The notes under the pieces were generated by a model. The model had not been told where the DNA came from. It made no database searches and worked only from the letters and a program-made list of their open reading frames with translations. A DNA stretch of 64,000 nucleotides, taken from the NCBI GenBank assembly GCA_018394295.1, contig CP074573.1, positions 2,363,156 through 2,427,155 of the forward strand, in the 5' to 3' direction. Origin of the DNA: Mycoplasmatota bacterium (GTDB taxonomy: Bacteria; Bacillota_I; Bacilli_A; Haloplasmatales; Haloplasmataceae). Below are positions 7,652 through 16,968 of this stretch, piece after piece. The position numbers and the translations under genes were made by a program. Every line of letters starts with the position of its first letter. Positions within the stretch are counted from its first letter, which is position 1.

Positions 7652-9268
7652 ATGATTACAGTATCAAATTTAGATTTAATATTTTCAGATAAAAAAATAT
7701 TTAAAAACGTCAATTTAAAATTTACACCAGGTAATTGTTACGGTGTAATTGGAGCAAATGGAGCAGGTAAATCTACATTTTTGAAGATTTTGTCCGGTGA
7801 AATGGATTCAACAAAAGGCGAAGTTATTATTGAAAAAGGGAAAAGAATGGCTGTTTTAAAACAAGACCATTACGAATACGAAGACTTTGCGGTTATTGAT
7901 ACAATTATCATGGGTCATAAAAGGTTATATGATATTATGAAAGAAAAGGAATTATTGTATGCAAAAGTTCCTTTTACTGAAGAAGATGGAATAAAAACAG
8001 CAAATCTAGAAATGGAATTTGCTGAGCTAGATGGATGGAATGCTGAGTTTGAAGCTGAAAAGTTATTACATGGATTAAATGTAGATAAAGTTAATTTCCA
8101 AAAAAAAATGAGCGAAGTAACTGGTCAAGATAAAGTCAAAATTTTACTAGCGCAAGCATTATTTGGAAACCCTGACATTTTATTACTTGATGAACCGACA
8201 AACCACTTAGATTTTGAAACCATTCGGTGGTTAGAAAATTTCTTGCTTCATTATGAAAACACTGTCATTACTGTCTCCCATGATAGACATTTTCTAAATA
8301 AAGTTTGTACACATATAGTAGATATTGATTTTGGAGTAGCCAAACTTTACCCAGGAAATTATGACTTTTGGAGAGAATCATCACAATTAGCACAAAAATT
8401 AATGCTTGATGCAAATAAGAAAAAAGAAGAAAAGGTGAAAGAATTAAAATCTTTTATTGCTAGGTTTAGTGCGAATGCTTCAAAATCATCGCAAGCAACA
8501 TCACGAAAAAAATCTCTTGAAAAAATTAATCTTGACGAAATTGTTCCTTCTTCGAGAAAATATCCATTTGTTGGGTTTGAATTAAGTAGAGATTTAGGGA
8601 AAGATGTTTTAACAGTTGAAAATTTATCCGCTTCTTTTGAAGGAAAAAAAGTATTTGAAAATGTCTCATTCACCATATACCGTGATGATAAAATTGCTTT
8701 ACTAGGAAAAAATGATTTGGCAAGAACCGTACTATTACGCATTTTAGCTGGTGAGTTATTACCAGATAGTGGTACATTTAAATGGGGACAAACTGTTGTA
8801 CACGCTCATTTACCAATTGATAACACAAGTTATTTTAATAATTGTGATCTAAACTTGATCGATTGGTTGAGACAATATTCAAAAGACCCAGCTGAAGTTT
8901 ATATTCGAGGGTTTTTAGGTAGAATGTTATTTTCCGGAAATCAACCACTTAAAAAGGTACAAGTACTATCAGGTGGAGAGAAAATGCGTTGTATGTTGTC
9001 TAAACTGATGTTAGCACATGCAAATACTTTACTGATTGACCAACCAACAAATCATCTGGATTTAGAATCAATTCAGTCTGTAAATACCGGATTAAAAGAA
9101 TTTAAGGGATCTCTTATTTTAACATCCCACGATCATTCATTATTATCAAGTGTTTCCAATAAAGTGATAGAAATTGGGGATAAAGGATCCTATACATTTG
9201 AAGGATCATTTGAAGAATATTTAGACAATACAATGGCAAAGAATTTAGTAAATAAACTATATATCTAA
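7652..9268 (+). CDS. ABC-F family ATPase, YkpA/YbiT type
   Basis: 538 residues from ATG 7652, chosen because AGGAG lies 8 bases upstream; the frame is open further back but that part is a hydrophobic run without a binding site. Two ATPase domains are joined by a charged linker (FSANASKSSQATSRKKSLEK), with no membrane segments, as in ABC-F translation factors. Domain 1 has GANGAGKST and LLLDEPTNHLD, but the signature is reduced to TGQDK. Domain 2 has an altered Walker A (GKNDLART), a normal LSGGEK signature and LLIDQPTNHLD, where Gln replaces the catalytic Glu. Only one of the two composite sites is likely to hydrolyse ATP normally. Probable role: ribosome-associated factor or stress protein. 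It sits alone between terminators. Confidence 0.88.
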   Translation: MITVSNLDLIFSDKKIFKNVNLKFTPGNCYGVIGANGAGKSTFLKILSGEMDSTKGEVIIEKGKRMAVLKQDHYEYEDFAVIDTIIMGHKRLYDIMKEKELLYAKVPFTEEDGIKTANLEMEFAELDGWNAEFEAEKLLHGLNVDKVNFQKKMSEVTGQDKVKILLAQALFGNPDILLLDEPTNHLDFETIRWLENFLLHYENTVITVSHDRHFLNKVCTHIVDIDFGVAKLYPGNYDFWRESSQLAQKLMLDANKKKEEKVKELKSFIARFSANASKSSQATSRKKSLEKINLDEIVPSSRKYPFVGFELSRDLGKDVLTVENLSASFEGKKVFENVSFTIYRDDKIALLGKNDLARTVLLRILAGELLPDSGTFKWGQTVVHAHLPIDNTSYFNNCDLNLIDWLRQYSKDPAEVYIRGFLGRMLFSGNQPLKKVQVLSGGEKMRCMLSKLMLAHANTLLIDQPTNHLDLESIQSVNTGLKEFKGSLILTSHDHSLLSSVSNKVIEIGDKGSYTFEGSFEEYLDNTMAKNLVNKLYI

Positions 9269-9388
9269 TTAGTATTATTGATATAAATTTTCTGTTTATA
9301 AAGTTTAAATATGTTGTACATTATCTTTTTATAAAAACAAAGAAAATATGAACTATATTAATAAATAATTAGAAAAATTCGAATCAAA

Positions 9389-9427
9389 AATCCCACCTTA
9401 TTTCAGGTGGGATTTCAAATTTTTTTG
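9389..9427. terminator. terminator between convergent genes
   Basis: AATCCCACCT pairs with AGGTGGGATT around a six-base loop, with A-rich sequence before and seven T residues after. Can serve the ABC-F gene and, in reverse, the amidase gene. Confidence 0.8.
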
Positions 9428-9487
9428 TCTTTATATTTATTATTAATTTTTATATAGATTTTGTCATCAGACTAACTAGAAAACAAT

Positions 9488-12109
9488 TTATTGTTCAGCT
9501 GTTAAACTATTATATAACACTTCAACATCATGTTTGAAATCTTCAAAACTATATCCTCGTCCTGCTAAACCATTTTGAATCATTGTTGATGGACATGGTT
9601 TATCCCAACTACTAGCCATTTGATGAGTTACAACACGATCTAATGGAACATTTAACTCAATCATTAATTGTACAGTTAATTTAACCGCATTTTGAACTGC
9701 TACATCATAATCCCCATCAATGTTAACACAAATCTCAATTCCAACTGAATTACTATTAGAGATTCCTAGTTCTTCTTTGTAAGTACCAACATGCCATCCT
9801 TTATCATCTAAATCTAAATATTGGAAAACACTTGTTTCATCAACCCCAAAGTGTGCTGATGTTCCCCGATAATCATTGTTCCAATATCTATAATGTAAAT
9901 AAGCATCAGCACCAACATTACGATTGGCTGTCTCATGAATTACTATAGCTGTTGGTGTTATCGCATCTTTAACAAAATTTTGGCTAATATGATCATAAAT
10001 CATTGCTAAACCAGTATTTAAATTAATATTGATTGTATTAGTGTAACCATCTGACATTGTATAATTAGCTAAATAAGTGTTATTCTCAGCATCAAATGTT
10101 ACATCATTCATAACACCTGAACCACGATAATTATATGAATAAACATCAGTATAATCCCATTTTCCATCTGTTATTTTAGGGAAAACAAAATATGGACTAC
10201 CATTATTTTGTCCTAATAACATCATTTTTCCATCTAATTCTTTAACATCTAATATGTTTGTTGCTTGCGCTTCATTATTTGTTCCTCTTGAGACATCTTG
10301 TAATTTTCCATCCTTATCAAACAACATTAATAATAAATGATCATTTTCATCTTTAACAATCTTTACTGTTAATTGTGAGGCTTCATCAATATATTCCTTA
10401 AATACACTTGTATATTCAAAATCCATTTCATCATTCTCCATATTAATTATCATTGTATTTGTACAGATAGATGATTCTTCTTGATATTGAGCTTTTATTG
10501 TATTATTTTCTTGGTCATAAGTAATACCAACAATTGCTCCATCATTATGAAAATCATTCCAATAGTAATCTTTCACATCAACTAATTCTCTATTTTGATT
10601 TAATGACTTAATTTCAATCATTGGTTTATGATTATTTTCGCCATAAATAAAGAGTAACCCATTTTGAAATGAAACATAATTATTATACTGTGAATGAGAA
10701 ACTAGTTCATTATTTTCATCAAAGAGTAAAACTTCAGGTACTTCTGGTTCTAATGTCCAAATTACAACATCAGTATTTGAATTTTCATCATGTCCTCTAG
10801 AAAAAATAGGTCCAAAACTTAGTTCAGGAGAAATGCTAATAACCTCATCTTCTACAGCTAAACTAATCATCTTTTCTGTAAATCCATCAATAATTTTATT
10901 ATATACAGAATTAACTTCTAAAGTTGGACAATCATTTAACTCAAAATCTAATTGATACATCTGTTCAATATAATTTTGACTTTCAATAAAATAACCAGCT
11001 AAATAATAAGGGGTATCCCCATAAATATTTGAATTTTTAACATTGAAACCATTCGTAGAAAAATGATAATTCGTCTTATCTGTAACTAAACTGTTCGTTA
11101 AGTTTTCTTGTACAAATGTTAAATCATGATTTAAACCTAATTCAAATCTTGATTCATTTATAATCGCATTTCGCCAATTTTTAATGTTGTTAAGCGTTAT
11201 CCCATTATAACTATAAGATTCCTCTTCTCCCTCAAACGACATTGCTTTATAAATTGTTCCATTTCGCTTATTAAATACTTCATAATCTATAATAGTTGTT
11301 TGTGGCTTTTCTAATTTACTAAATATTGCACCATTCCGTTTATCACCATAGAAATATAAATTTTGTTCAGATGATTCTGTTGAATTAGCTTTTTCTATTC
11401 TGATTAATTGATTTCCATCTTCATCATTTTGAATAGTAAAAGAAACACCTTCATTATCAAGGTTATAACCTGCTTCTATCTTATTTTCAATCAAATCAAT
11501 TTTAAGATTTAAAACCTCATCCTTACTTACATTATTTTGCATACTTATCTTAAAAAGTTGTTCATTAAAAACAATATTAATCTTTACCTCATCAGTTAAA
11601 TGATTAGATTTAACTAATTCATGATTGGTTGTTAAAGTGATATCTGCCTCAATTTTTTCTATCAAAGAGGTATCACTTAATTCATAAGAATTAATATCAA
11701 GTGTTAGATTATCTAAAGATAAATCAATTGAATTATCCTCATAAAAAACGGTCTTAGATAGTGCTTCATTAAATAATACTTGTATATCTAAAGACAATTG
11801 ATTAACCTTCTCTAAAGGTGTCATTATCTCATTTTGTAGTGGTGTATTATTAAATGTTATTAAGTTTTTAGTAACTTCAACATCAGTTAATCCAGTCACA
11901 GATGACCCATTAGATAGATTAATTGACTCACTAATACCTGACATTATGTCATAATCAATAGCTTCTGTACTTACTTGAATCACTTCTTTTTTTTGGGTTG
12001 TTTCAGTGGCTTCAGTTGTTGTTTCAGTTGTTGTTTGGGTTTCTGTTTTATCACAAGCAACTAAAATAAACACCAAAAAAAAGGCGATTACTATAGATTT
12101 AAATTTCAT
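9488..12109 (-). CDS. large lipoprotein with C-terminal N-acetylmuramoyl-L-alanine amidase (Amidase_2) domain
   Basis: 873 residues. The signal ends in a lipobox (LVAC, Cys at about 19), then a Thr/Glu-rich linker (20-45), so it is anchored on the outer face. Residues 50 to about 710 are a long, mostly beta-strand region rich in Asn, Asp and Tyr that I do not recognise; it may be a propeller or a set of binding domains. The C-terminus (about 715-870) is an Amidase_2/PGRP fold with zinc ligands in IVIHETAN, VTHQM and the DKPCPSTM Cys, plus SVGIEICVN. It should cut the bond between MurNAc and the stem peptide. The start follows AGAGGGAGGATAAT. Monocistronic, with terminators on both sides. The long N-terminal part is unusual for amidases. 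Confidence 0.85.
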   Translation of the reverse strand: MKFKSIVIAFFLVFILVACDKTETQTTTETTTEATETTQKKEVIQVSTEAIDYDIMSGISESINLSNGSSVTGLTDVEVTKNLITFNNTPLQNEIMTPLEKVNQLSLDIQVLFNEALSKTVFYEDNSIDLSLDNLTLDINSYELSDTSLIEKIEADITLTTNHELVKSNHLTDEVKINIVFNEQLFKISMQNNVSKDEVLNLKIDLIENKIEAGYNLDNEGVSFTIQNDEDGNQLIRIEKANSTESSEQNLYFYGDKRNGAIFSKLEKPQTTIIDYEVFNKRNGTIYKAMSFEGEEESYSYNGITLNNIKNWRNAIINESRFELGLNHDLTFVQENLTNSLVTDKTNYHFSTNGFNVKNSNIYGDTPYYLAGYFIESQNYIEQMYQLDFELNDCPTLEVNSVYNKIIDGFTEKMISLAVEDEVISISPELSFGPIFSRGHDENSNTDVVIWTLEPEVPEVLLFDENNELVSHSQYNNYVSFQNGLLFIYGENNHKPMIEIKSLNQNRELVDVKDYYWNDFHNDGAIVGITYDQENNTIKAQYQEESSICTNTMIINMENDEMDFEYTSVFKEYIDEASQLTVKIVKDENDHLLLMLFDKDGKLQDVSRGTNNEAQATNILDVKELDGKMMLLGQNNGSPYFVFPKITDGKWDYTDVYSYNYRGSGVMNDVTFDAENNTYLANYTMSDGYTNTININLNTGLAMIYDHISQNFVKDAITPTAIVIHETANRNVGADAYLHYRYWNNDYRGTSAHFGVDETSVFQYLDLDDKGWHVGTYKEELGISNSNSVGIEICVNIDGDYDVAVQNAVKLTVQLMIELNVPLDRVVTHQMASSWDKPCPSTMIQNGLAGRGYSFEDFKHDVEVLYNSLTAEQ

Positions 12110-12213
12110 ATTATCCTCCCTCTAATCATCTATTAATCAAAATGAAAACTTCTACCCTATTATAACACAAATTATGAAAATTTTTTGCATTTATTTAAGA
12201 TATTTTGAGTAAA

Positions 12214-12240
12214 AAAACAGTTTAGCAACTAAACTGTTTT
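12214..12240. terminator. bidirectional terminator
   Basis: A perfect 12-bp stem, AAAACAGTTTAG with CTAAACTGTTTT, and a three-base loop, flanked by A and T runs. It follows the small membrane protein gene directly. Confidence 0.8.
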
Positions 12241-12244
12241 TCCA

Positions 12245-12430
12245 TTAAACAAATAACCTAAATATCGTCAAAATACCAACTAAAAACATTATTACTAAAA
12301 TGATGAACATTAGAACACTGAAGACATGTTTGATCACAAGTCGAATCACCGAAAAGAAAAGGATACCGAAAACTATCATATAAACAAAAATAGGAATTTC
12401 TGCTAAAAATTGATTTAACAAATTATTCAT
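12245..12430 (-). CDS. small membrane protein, two helices
   Basis: 61 residues from the ATG at 12430, preferred because AAGGGTG lies 5-6 bases upstream; a GTG at 12439 overlaps that binding site. Residues about 13-33 and 38-58 are hydrophobic, giving a helical hairpin with little else. The family is not recognised. A strong terminator follows immediately. Its neighbours are a cell-wall amidase and a flavoprotein. Possibly a small envelope or stress protein; the function cannot be read from the sequence. Confidence 0.6.
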   Translation of the reverse strand: MNNLLNQFLAEIPIFVYMIVFGILFFSVIRLVIKHVFSVLMFIILVIMFLVGILTIFRLFV

Positions 12431-12439
12431 TTTTATCAC

Positions 12440-12881
12440 CCTTATTATTTTGGTTAATTATGGAATATTTATAAGTAATTTCCTATTTTTACCAAATTAT
12501 ATATTCATATGACAATATATTACAATCAAATATCTTAACTGACGTAGAAATATATTTCTCAAGTTATTGAAATAAAAAAAAGCAAATAATGTGAATAATT
12601 TTATATTATGTAATTGATAATGATACTGAAGAAAGGAAGGGAAATAAATTATGAAACGAATACTGAAATTTAATATCAGTATTTAGGGATTTACTATATT
12701 ATAAAATCTTATTCATTATGTCTTGTTCCCACCTCAAAAAATAATGAATACTGTTGATTAGTAAATCCAATTTAAGGATATAATAACATTTAATCTTTAT
12801 CATGAAGGGAAAATCAATTTTTTATAAGTCGGAGATTTAATTTAGATTTTCTATCATGCCTAATGATTATATGAGTATAAA
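12440..12881. other. intergenic region with a short hairpin and a strong orphan ribosome binding site
   Basis: At 12633-12644 a GAAAGGAAGGGA sequence precedes an ATG with only 11 codons (12651-12686). A hairpin overlaps it (AATACTGA with TCAGTATT). This may be the start of a lost gene or a leader peptide. Nothing else recognised. Confidence 0.3.
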
Positions 12882-12914
12882 AAAGAATCTTACAAAATTT
12901 AAGTAAGATTCTTT
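12882..12914. terminator. terminator of the flavoprotein gene
   Basis: A perfect 12-bp stem, AAAGAATCTTAC with GTAAGATTCTTT, and a nine-base loop, ending 23 bases past the stop of the minus-strand gene at 12938. Confidence 0.8.
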
Positions 12915-12937
12915 CCTTATTTATGAGTCCATTATAG

Positions 12938-14185
12938 TTAATATTCACTCATATTTTTTCCTGCTAGATAACCACTACTCCATGCCCACTGAAGATTATA
13001 ACCTCCACAGTCTCCATCAACATCTAATACCTCTCCAGAAAAATATAATCCTTCAACAAGCTTTGATTGTAATGTTTTATCATATACTTCAGTGGTATCT
13101 ACTCCACCAATTGTTGATTGTGCATTTTTAAAACCATTTGTTCCATTACAAATAAAAGTCCAATTTTTCAAAGTTTGGTAAAGTTTAATTTTTTCTTGAT
13201 ATGTTAAACTATCACAAGTTTTATGAATATCAGTAATACCACTATTTTTTAAAATAACTGGTATTAATTTTTTATGTAAAACGCCAATTAAAGATTGAAA
13301 AACCGTTCTGTGACCAAATAAAGCAAAACGGGCATCAAAATAGTCTTTCATTTCCTGTTTTGATTGTTTAGAAAATAAATCAAGCGAAATTTTCACTTCT
13401 TGATTATGAGAAAGCCCAACAGAAGCATATCTACTCAGTTGTAAAATAGCAGGACCTGAAATACCATAATCTGTAAATAATACTTCATCATATTCTTGCC
13501 GTTTCATTTCTTGATTAACCATAATCGAAGCTAAAGCATCAAATCGAACGCCTGATATAGCCTTCAAGTGCTTATACTCAAGTTTTAACTGAACAATTGT
13601 CGGAAGTGGTTTTATGATGTTATGACCGAATTGCTTGATTATTCGATTAATACTACCATCAGAACCTGTATTAGGTGCAGCACTCCCTCCACAAGCAATC
13701 AATACTTTATTCGCTAGAAAATACTGATTATCTGAATTTGTGGATTCAACTAAAAACTTGTTATTTTGTTTCTTTATATTAATTACCTTACTATTTAAAT
13801 AAACAGGAATATCTCTTTCCTCAATATTCATTAAAAAAAGATTAACAACACTAGATGCTTGTAGTGATTTTGGATACATTTTCCCATCATTTAGTGTCGT
13901 AAGGGGTAACCCATATATATTAAATAAATTAATTGTATCTTCAACAGTAAATTGATTTAATACAGATTGAAAAAAAGTTGGGTTTTGTCCATGAAATGTC
14001 TGATAAGGCATTTTGATTTTATGATTAGTAATATTACAACGACCATTACCTGTTGTTAGTATCTTTTTTGCGATCCGATTTGCACCTTCTACAATTACAA
14101 CTTGTTTTCCTAAATCACAAGCAGCAAGTCCTGCTAGTAACCCAGAAGCGCCCCCACCTATAATTAGGACATCTGTAGAAATCAT
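12938..14185 (-). CDS. HI0933/YhiN (BaiN-like) family FAD-dependent oxidoreductase
   Basis: 415 residues, normal for this family. The N-terminal Rossmann motif is IIGGGASGLLAG, followed by KKILTTGNGRCNITN, the family signature. CGGSAAPNTGSDG and the C-terminal VDGDCGGYNLQWAWSSG loop bind FAD. These soluble flavoproteins are often called YhiN or BaiN-like; proposed roles include reduction of steroid-type or other unsaturated substrates, but the physiological substrate is usually unknown. The ATG is preceded by AGGAG and 7 bases. It lies 16 bases after the ankyrin gene stop (14202), so the two are probably co-transcribed, ankyrin first. A clear terminator follows at 12882-12914. Confidence 0.9.
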   Translation of the reverse strand: MISTDVLIIGGGASGLLAGLAACDLGKQVVIVEGANRIAKKILTTGNGRCNITNHKIKMPYQTFHGQNPTFFQSVLNQFTVEDTINLFNIYGLPLTTLNDGKMYPKSLQASSVVNLFLMNIEERDIPVYLNSKVINIKKQNNKFLVESTNSDNQYFLANKVLIACGGSAAPNTGSDGSINRIIKQFGHNIIKPLPTIVQLKLEYKHLKAISGVRFDALASIMVNQEMKRQEYDEVLFTDYGISGPAILQLSRYASVGLSHNQEVKISLDLFSKQSKQEMKDYFDARFALFGHRTVFQSLIGVLHKKLIPVILKNSGITDIHKTCDSLTYQEKIKLYQTLKNWTFICNGTNGFKNAQSTIGGVDTTEVYDKTLQSKLVEGLYFSGEVLDVDGDCGGYNLQWAWSSGYLAGKNMSEY

Positions 14186-14201
14186 TCAATCACTCCTATA
14201 T

Positions 14202-15887
14202 TTAACTATTTTCAGAATAACTTCTTAATAATTTCGCTATCTCAAAGTCTTCAATTTCTAAAGCGAAGAAAATGGCAGCATCTCCTTTATTATCTTTTAG
14301 ATTACTATCTGCACCACATTTTAATAAAGCTTCCACAACTCTAATATTACCACTTTTAATCGCGTGCATTAACGCTGTCATCCCAGAATCATCTTGAAGA
14401 TCAACATCAAAATTAGGATGCTCAAAAATTTTAGCAATAAATCTTTTCTTTTGCATTTGAAGAGCAATCATTAATAGTGTCTTACCCTCTTTGTATTTAA
14501 GATTTAAATTTGCTCCATAATTTAATAATTCATCAAATAATTCTAAATTATCATCAAATAAACTTAACAATATTAAAGAATTTTGGTTTTTATCTATCGT
14601 ATTAATCTCTGCCTTACGTGAACGGATTATCTTTTGTAAGGTGTTTGAGTCATGATTTTGGTAAGCAATCAATAAAGCGTTTAATCCCTCATTATTCATT
14701 ATGTTGATATCTATTAGGGGGTATTCAATTAATCGATCAATAATTAGGTTTTGCTTATTTTTAATTGCAACCAGTAGGATGGTGTTTCCCTCATTATCTT
14801 GACAATTGACATCAACTCTTCGCTCTAATAATTCATTAAATAATAATTTATATTCTTCCTGATGTGTTTTATCACCACTTATATCATTTAACTGTTCATT
14901 AAGCGTAAATAGGATAGTTTTATTATTTGAATCTTTTAAATTCAAATTACTATCTAAATATATTATCTTTCTTGCACAAATAAACATACCGAACTCAACA
15001 CAATACATAAGAAGCGATTTTCCACGATAATCAATATTATTTAACAAATCATTTTTCCGCAAAATCTTATCAAAGATAAATTTATTATTATATTTAATTG
15101 AAAAAACAGCAATTAAAAATGGAATATTAAATCGACAATAATCTTCTACATCCTCATATTCAAGTAATAATTCAAGTAATTTATCATGATCTTTATCTTT
15201 AAAATGTTTATCAATAATTTCAATTATTTTATTAATTAAAGGCGTATCAATTCCTAATCCATTGGCAATGTCTAAAGCTGTTTCATGATTATAATTTTTA
15301 ATAAATGGATCAGCACCATAATCAATTAATAATAATGAAAAATCAATGTCTTCATTTTTAACTGCGTAGTGTAAAATAGTATTACCATCTTTATTAATAT
15401 GATTGATGAACACATTCTTTTCTAATAAATATAAGCAAATTTCTTTCCGATCATGCTTATATGCATATATTAAAGTATTTTCACCTTGTAAATTAAATCC
15501 CTTAATGTCAATTTCTTTTTCAATTATTAGTTCAAAATATTCTGAATTAGGATTATTAATCACATAAAATAACACCGATTCACGTTTATTATCAATAAAA
15601 TCTAATTTAATATCTGTTTCTAATAATTTTTTAAACATCGGTAAGTTATCATACTTAATCGCAGTCATTAGATAACTCATATTATTTTTATTCAAATGAT
15701 TGATATTTGAACAATAGGTAATAGCAGCTTCAGCGATTGTATTTTTATGATTTTTAATACTCTTTTCAATCAAATCTTCGTCATCTTTAAATATTTCATT
15801 GAGATCCATTTTTTTAGATTCCAGATAAAAAACAATTTTAGGTTCATCATCTTCAAACATTTTTTTTACTTTTGAATTTTTAAACAC
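14202..15887 (-). CDS. ankyrin-repeat protein
   Basis: 561 residues with no signal peptide or membrane helix, so probably cytoplasmic. After a 40-residue N-terminus, nearly the whole chain is ankyrin-like repeats of about 33 residues. The clearest are near 165-195 (NKDGNTILHYAVKN) and at the C-terminus (DSGMTALMHAIKSGNIRVVE, DNKGDAAIFFALE); I count at least ten units of varying quality. The start is GTG, five bases after GGGGAGGT. Ankyrin arrays bind proteins; the partner here is unknown. The gene precedes the HI0933-type flavoprotein by 16 bases and probably shares its transcript. Long bacterial ankyrin proteins occur in free-living as well as host-associated bacteria, so an effector role cannot be assumed. 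Confidence 0.85.
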   Translation of the reverse strand: MFKNSKVKKMFEDDEPKIVFYLESKKMDLNEIFKDDEDLIEKSIKNHKNTIAEAAITYCSNINHLNKNNMSYLMTAIKYDNLPMFKKLLETDIKLDFIDNKRESVLFYVINNPNSEYFELIIEKEIDIKGFNLQGENTLIYAYKHDRKEICLYLLEKNVFINHINKDGNTILHYAVKNEDIDFSLLLIDYGADPFIKNYNHETALDIANGLGIDTPLINKIIEIIDKHFKDKDHDKLLELLLEYEDVEDYCRFNIPFLIAVFSIKYNNKFIFDKILRKNDLLNNIDYRGKSLLMYCVEFGMFICARKIIYLDSNLNLKDSNNKTILFTLNEQLNDISGDKTHQEEYKLLFNELLERRVDVNCQDNEGNTILLVAIKNKQNLIIDRLIEYPLIDINIMNNEGLNALLIAYQNHDSNTLQKIIRSRKAEINTIDKNQNSLILLSLFDDNLELFDELLNYGANLNLKYKEGKTLLMIALQMQKKRFIAKIFEHPNFDVDLQDDSGMTALMHAIKSGNIRVVEALLKCGADSNLKDNKGDAAIFFALEIEDFEIAKLLRSYSENS

Positions 15888-16050
15888 ACTATACCTCCCC
15901 TGAAACTCCGTTTATAAACTTACTATTATTTTACTTGTCGAAAACAAGTAAATCAATAGGAACCGTATGATTTATTGATAAAATATGTAATATTGTTTGT
16001 TTAATAAGTTTTATACATGTTATAATAAATAAAAACAAATGGGGGATAAG

Positions 16051-16764
16051 ATGGATATTAAAAGTTTTATTCTTGGATTTTTACTTGGTATTCTATTTTT
16101 ATTTTTTATTTTCTTATTAACTATATATATCACTAATAAACGTTTTTTAAAAAAGACTCTTAATGCTTCAAACATTGAAAATCAAACAATACGTCAATTA
16201 ATCGCAAATAAATCAAAGCAAATTATTAAATCACCTCGAATTGGTTTTACTAATAATCTAGCATTAATGCAAGAATTAACGAAAGATTTAGTTCAAGAAA
16301 TCGCAACCTACTATTACCCTGATAGTAAGTATCCACATTTAGAAATTAATATTATTGAAGCCATCGAAATGAATGAACGCGTTTTAGAACGTTTAAAACA
16401 AATTTTAGATTATAAAGTTATTGGTTTACTGAAAACAATTCGTATTTCACAAATTATTACTATTTTAGAAACGAAAAAAAATATCGAAAGCCATAAACTC
16501 TATCAGTTATCAAAAAAATATCACTTTGATAAAGTCGTTCGTTTTGGATACACAGCCCTAAATTGTGCCAATATAGGTTACTGGATTAGACGTTTAATTT
16601 TTACTTCTACATTAGAAACCACCTTAAGAAGTGTTGCAGTAATGACATTAAATATTGTAGGTGAAGAATCTTCACAATTATATAGTAAAAAAATCTTAGA
16701 TAATAGTGATAAAATTCTTGACAAAGAATTAGATAAATTTGTGAAAACAATTGAAGCTAGTTAA
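16051..16764 (+). CDS. membrane-anchored protein of unknown function
   Basis: 237 residues from ATG 16051; GGGGG lies five bases upstream, so this ATG is preferred over the in-frame one at 16039, which overlaps it. A single strong membrane helix at about 6-28 is followed by a cytoplasmic, mostly helical domain with many Ile, Leu and Lys, containing a hydrophobic patch (VIGLLKTIRISQIITIL). It vaguely resembles the helical parts of DUF697-type membrane proteins, but I cannot assign it. A perfect 14-bp hairpin terminator follows at 16784-16818. It is divergent from the ankyrin gene across a 150-base gap. Confidence 0.65.
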   Translation: MDIKSFILGFLLGILFLFFIFLLTIYITNKRFLKKTLNASNIENQTIRQLIANKSKQIIKSPRIGFTNNLALMQELTKDLVQEIATYYYPDSKYPHLEINIIEAIEMNERVLERLKQILDYKVIGLLKTIRISQIITILETKKNIESHKLYQLSKKYHFDKVVRFGYTALNCANIGYWIRRLIFTSTLETTLRSVAVMTLNIVGEESSQLYSKKILDNSDKILDKELDKFVKTIEAS

Positions 16765-16783
16765 TAAATTTCAACTTAAAAGT

Positions 16784-16818
16784 AAAAAGTCTTTATTCAA
16801 TCACAATAAAGACTTTTT
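16784..16818. terminator. terminator between convergent genes
   Basis: AAAAAGTCTTTATT pairs perfectly with AATAAAGACTTTTT around a seven-base loop. It can end both the plus gene at 16764 and the extended minus DUF362 frame that closes at 16822. Confidence 0.85.
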
Positions 16819-16821
16819 TAT

Positions 16822-16968
16822 CTATTTATCAATAGCGATATTATTATGATACACTTTTTGACTAAAAATTAACTCTGCATCTCTTAAAGAAAGTCCTTTT
16901 ATATTTATTTTATTGACATCAGTCTCTTTCATATTAGCTTTTTCCAATTGATATAAATAATTAATCGC
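16822..16968 (-). pseudogene. C-terminal continuation of the DUF362 gene beyond an in-frame TAA
   Basis: After the TAA at 16969-16971 the same frame stays open for 48 codons: AINYLYQLEKANMK, DVNKINIKGLSLRDAELIF and SQKVYHNNIAIDK, ending at TAG 16822. This looks like the usual C-terminal end of DUF362 proteins (GFKPxAIxYLYxAEKA...IKGLS). The ancestral codon was probably CAA (Gln). A nonsense mutation, or readthrough, separates the two parts. The transcription terminator lies just after the distal TAG, not after the internal TAA, so the gene was once 297 codons. Confidence 0.75.

Noticed and set aside
8359-8742. Minus-strand 127-residue protein inside the ABC-F gene
   Set aside because: Antisense shadow of a strongly conserved gene, no start signals.
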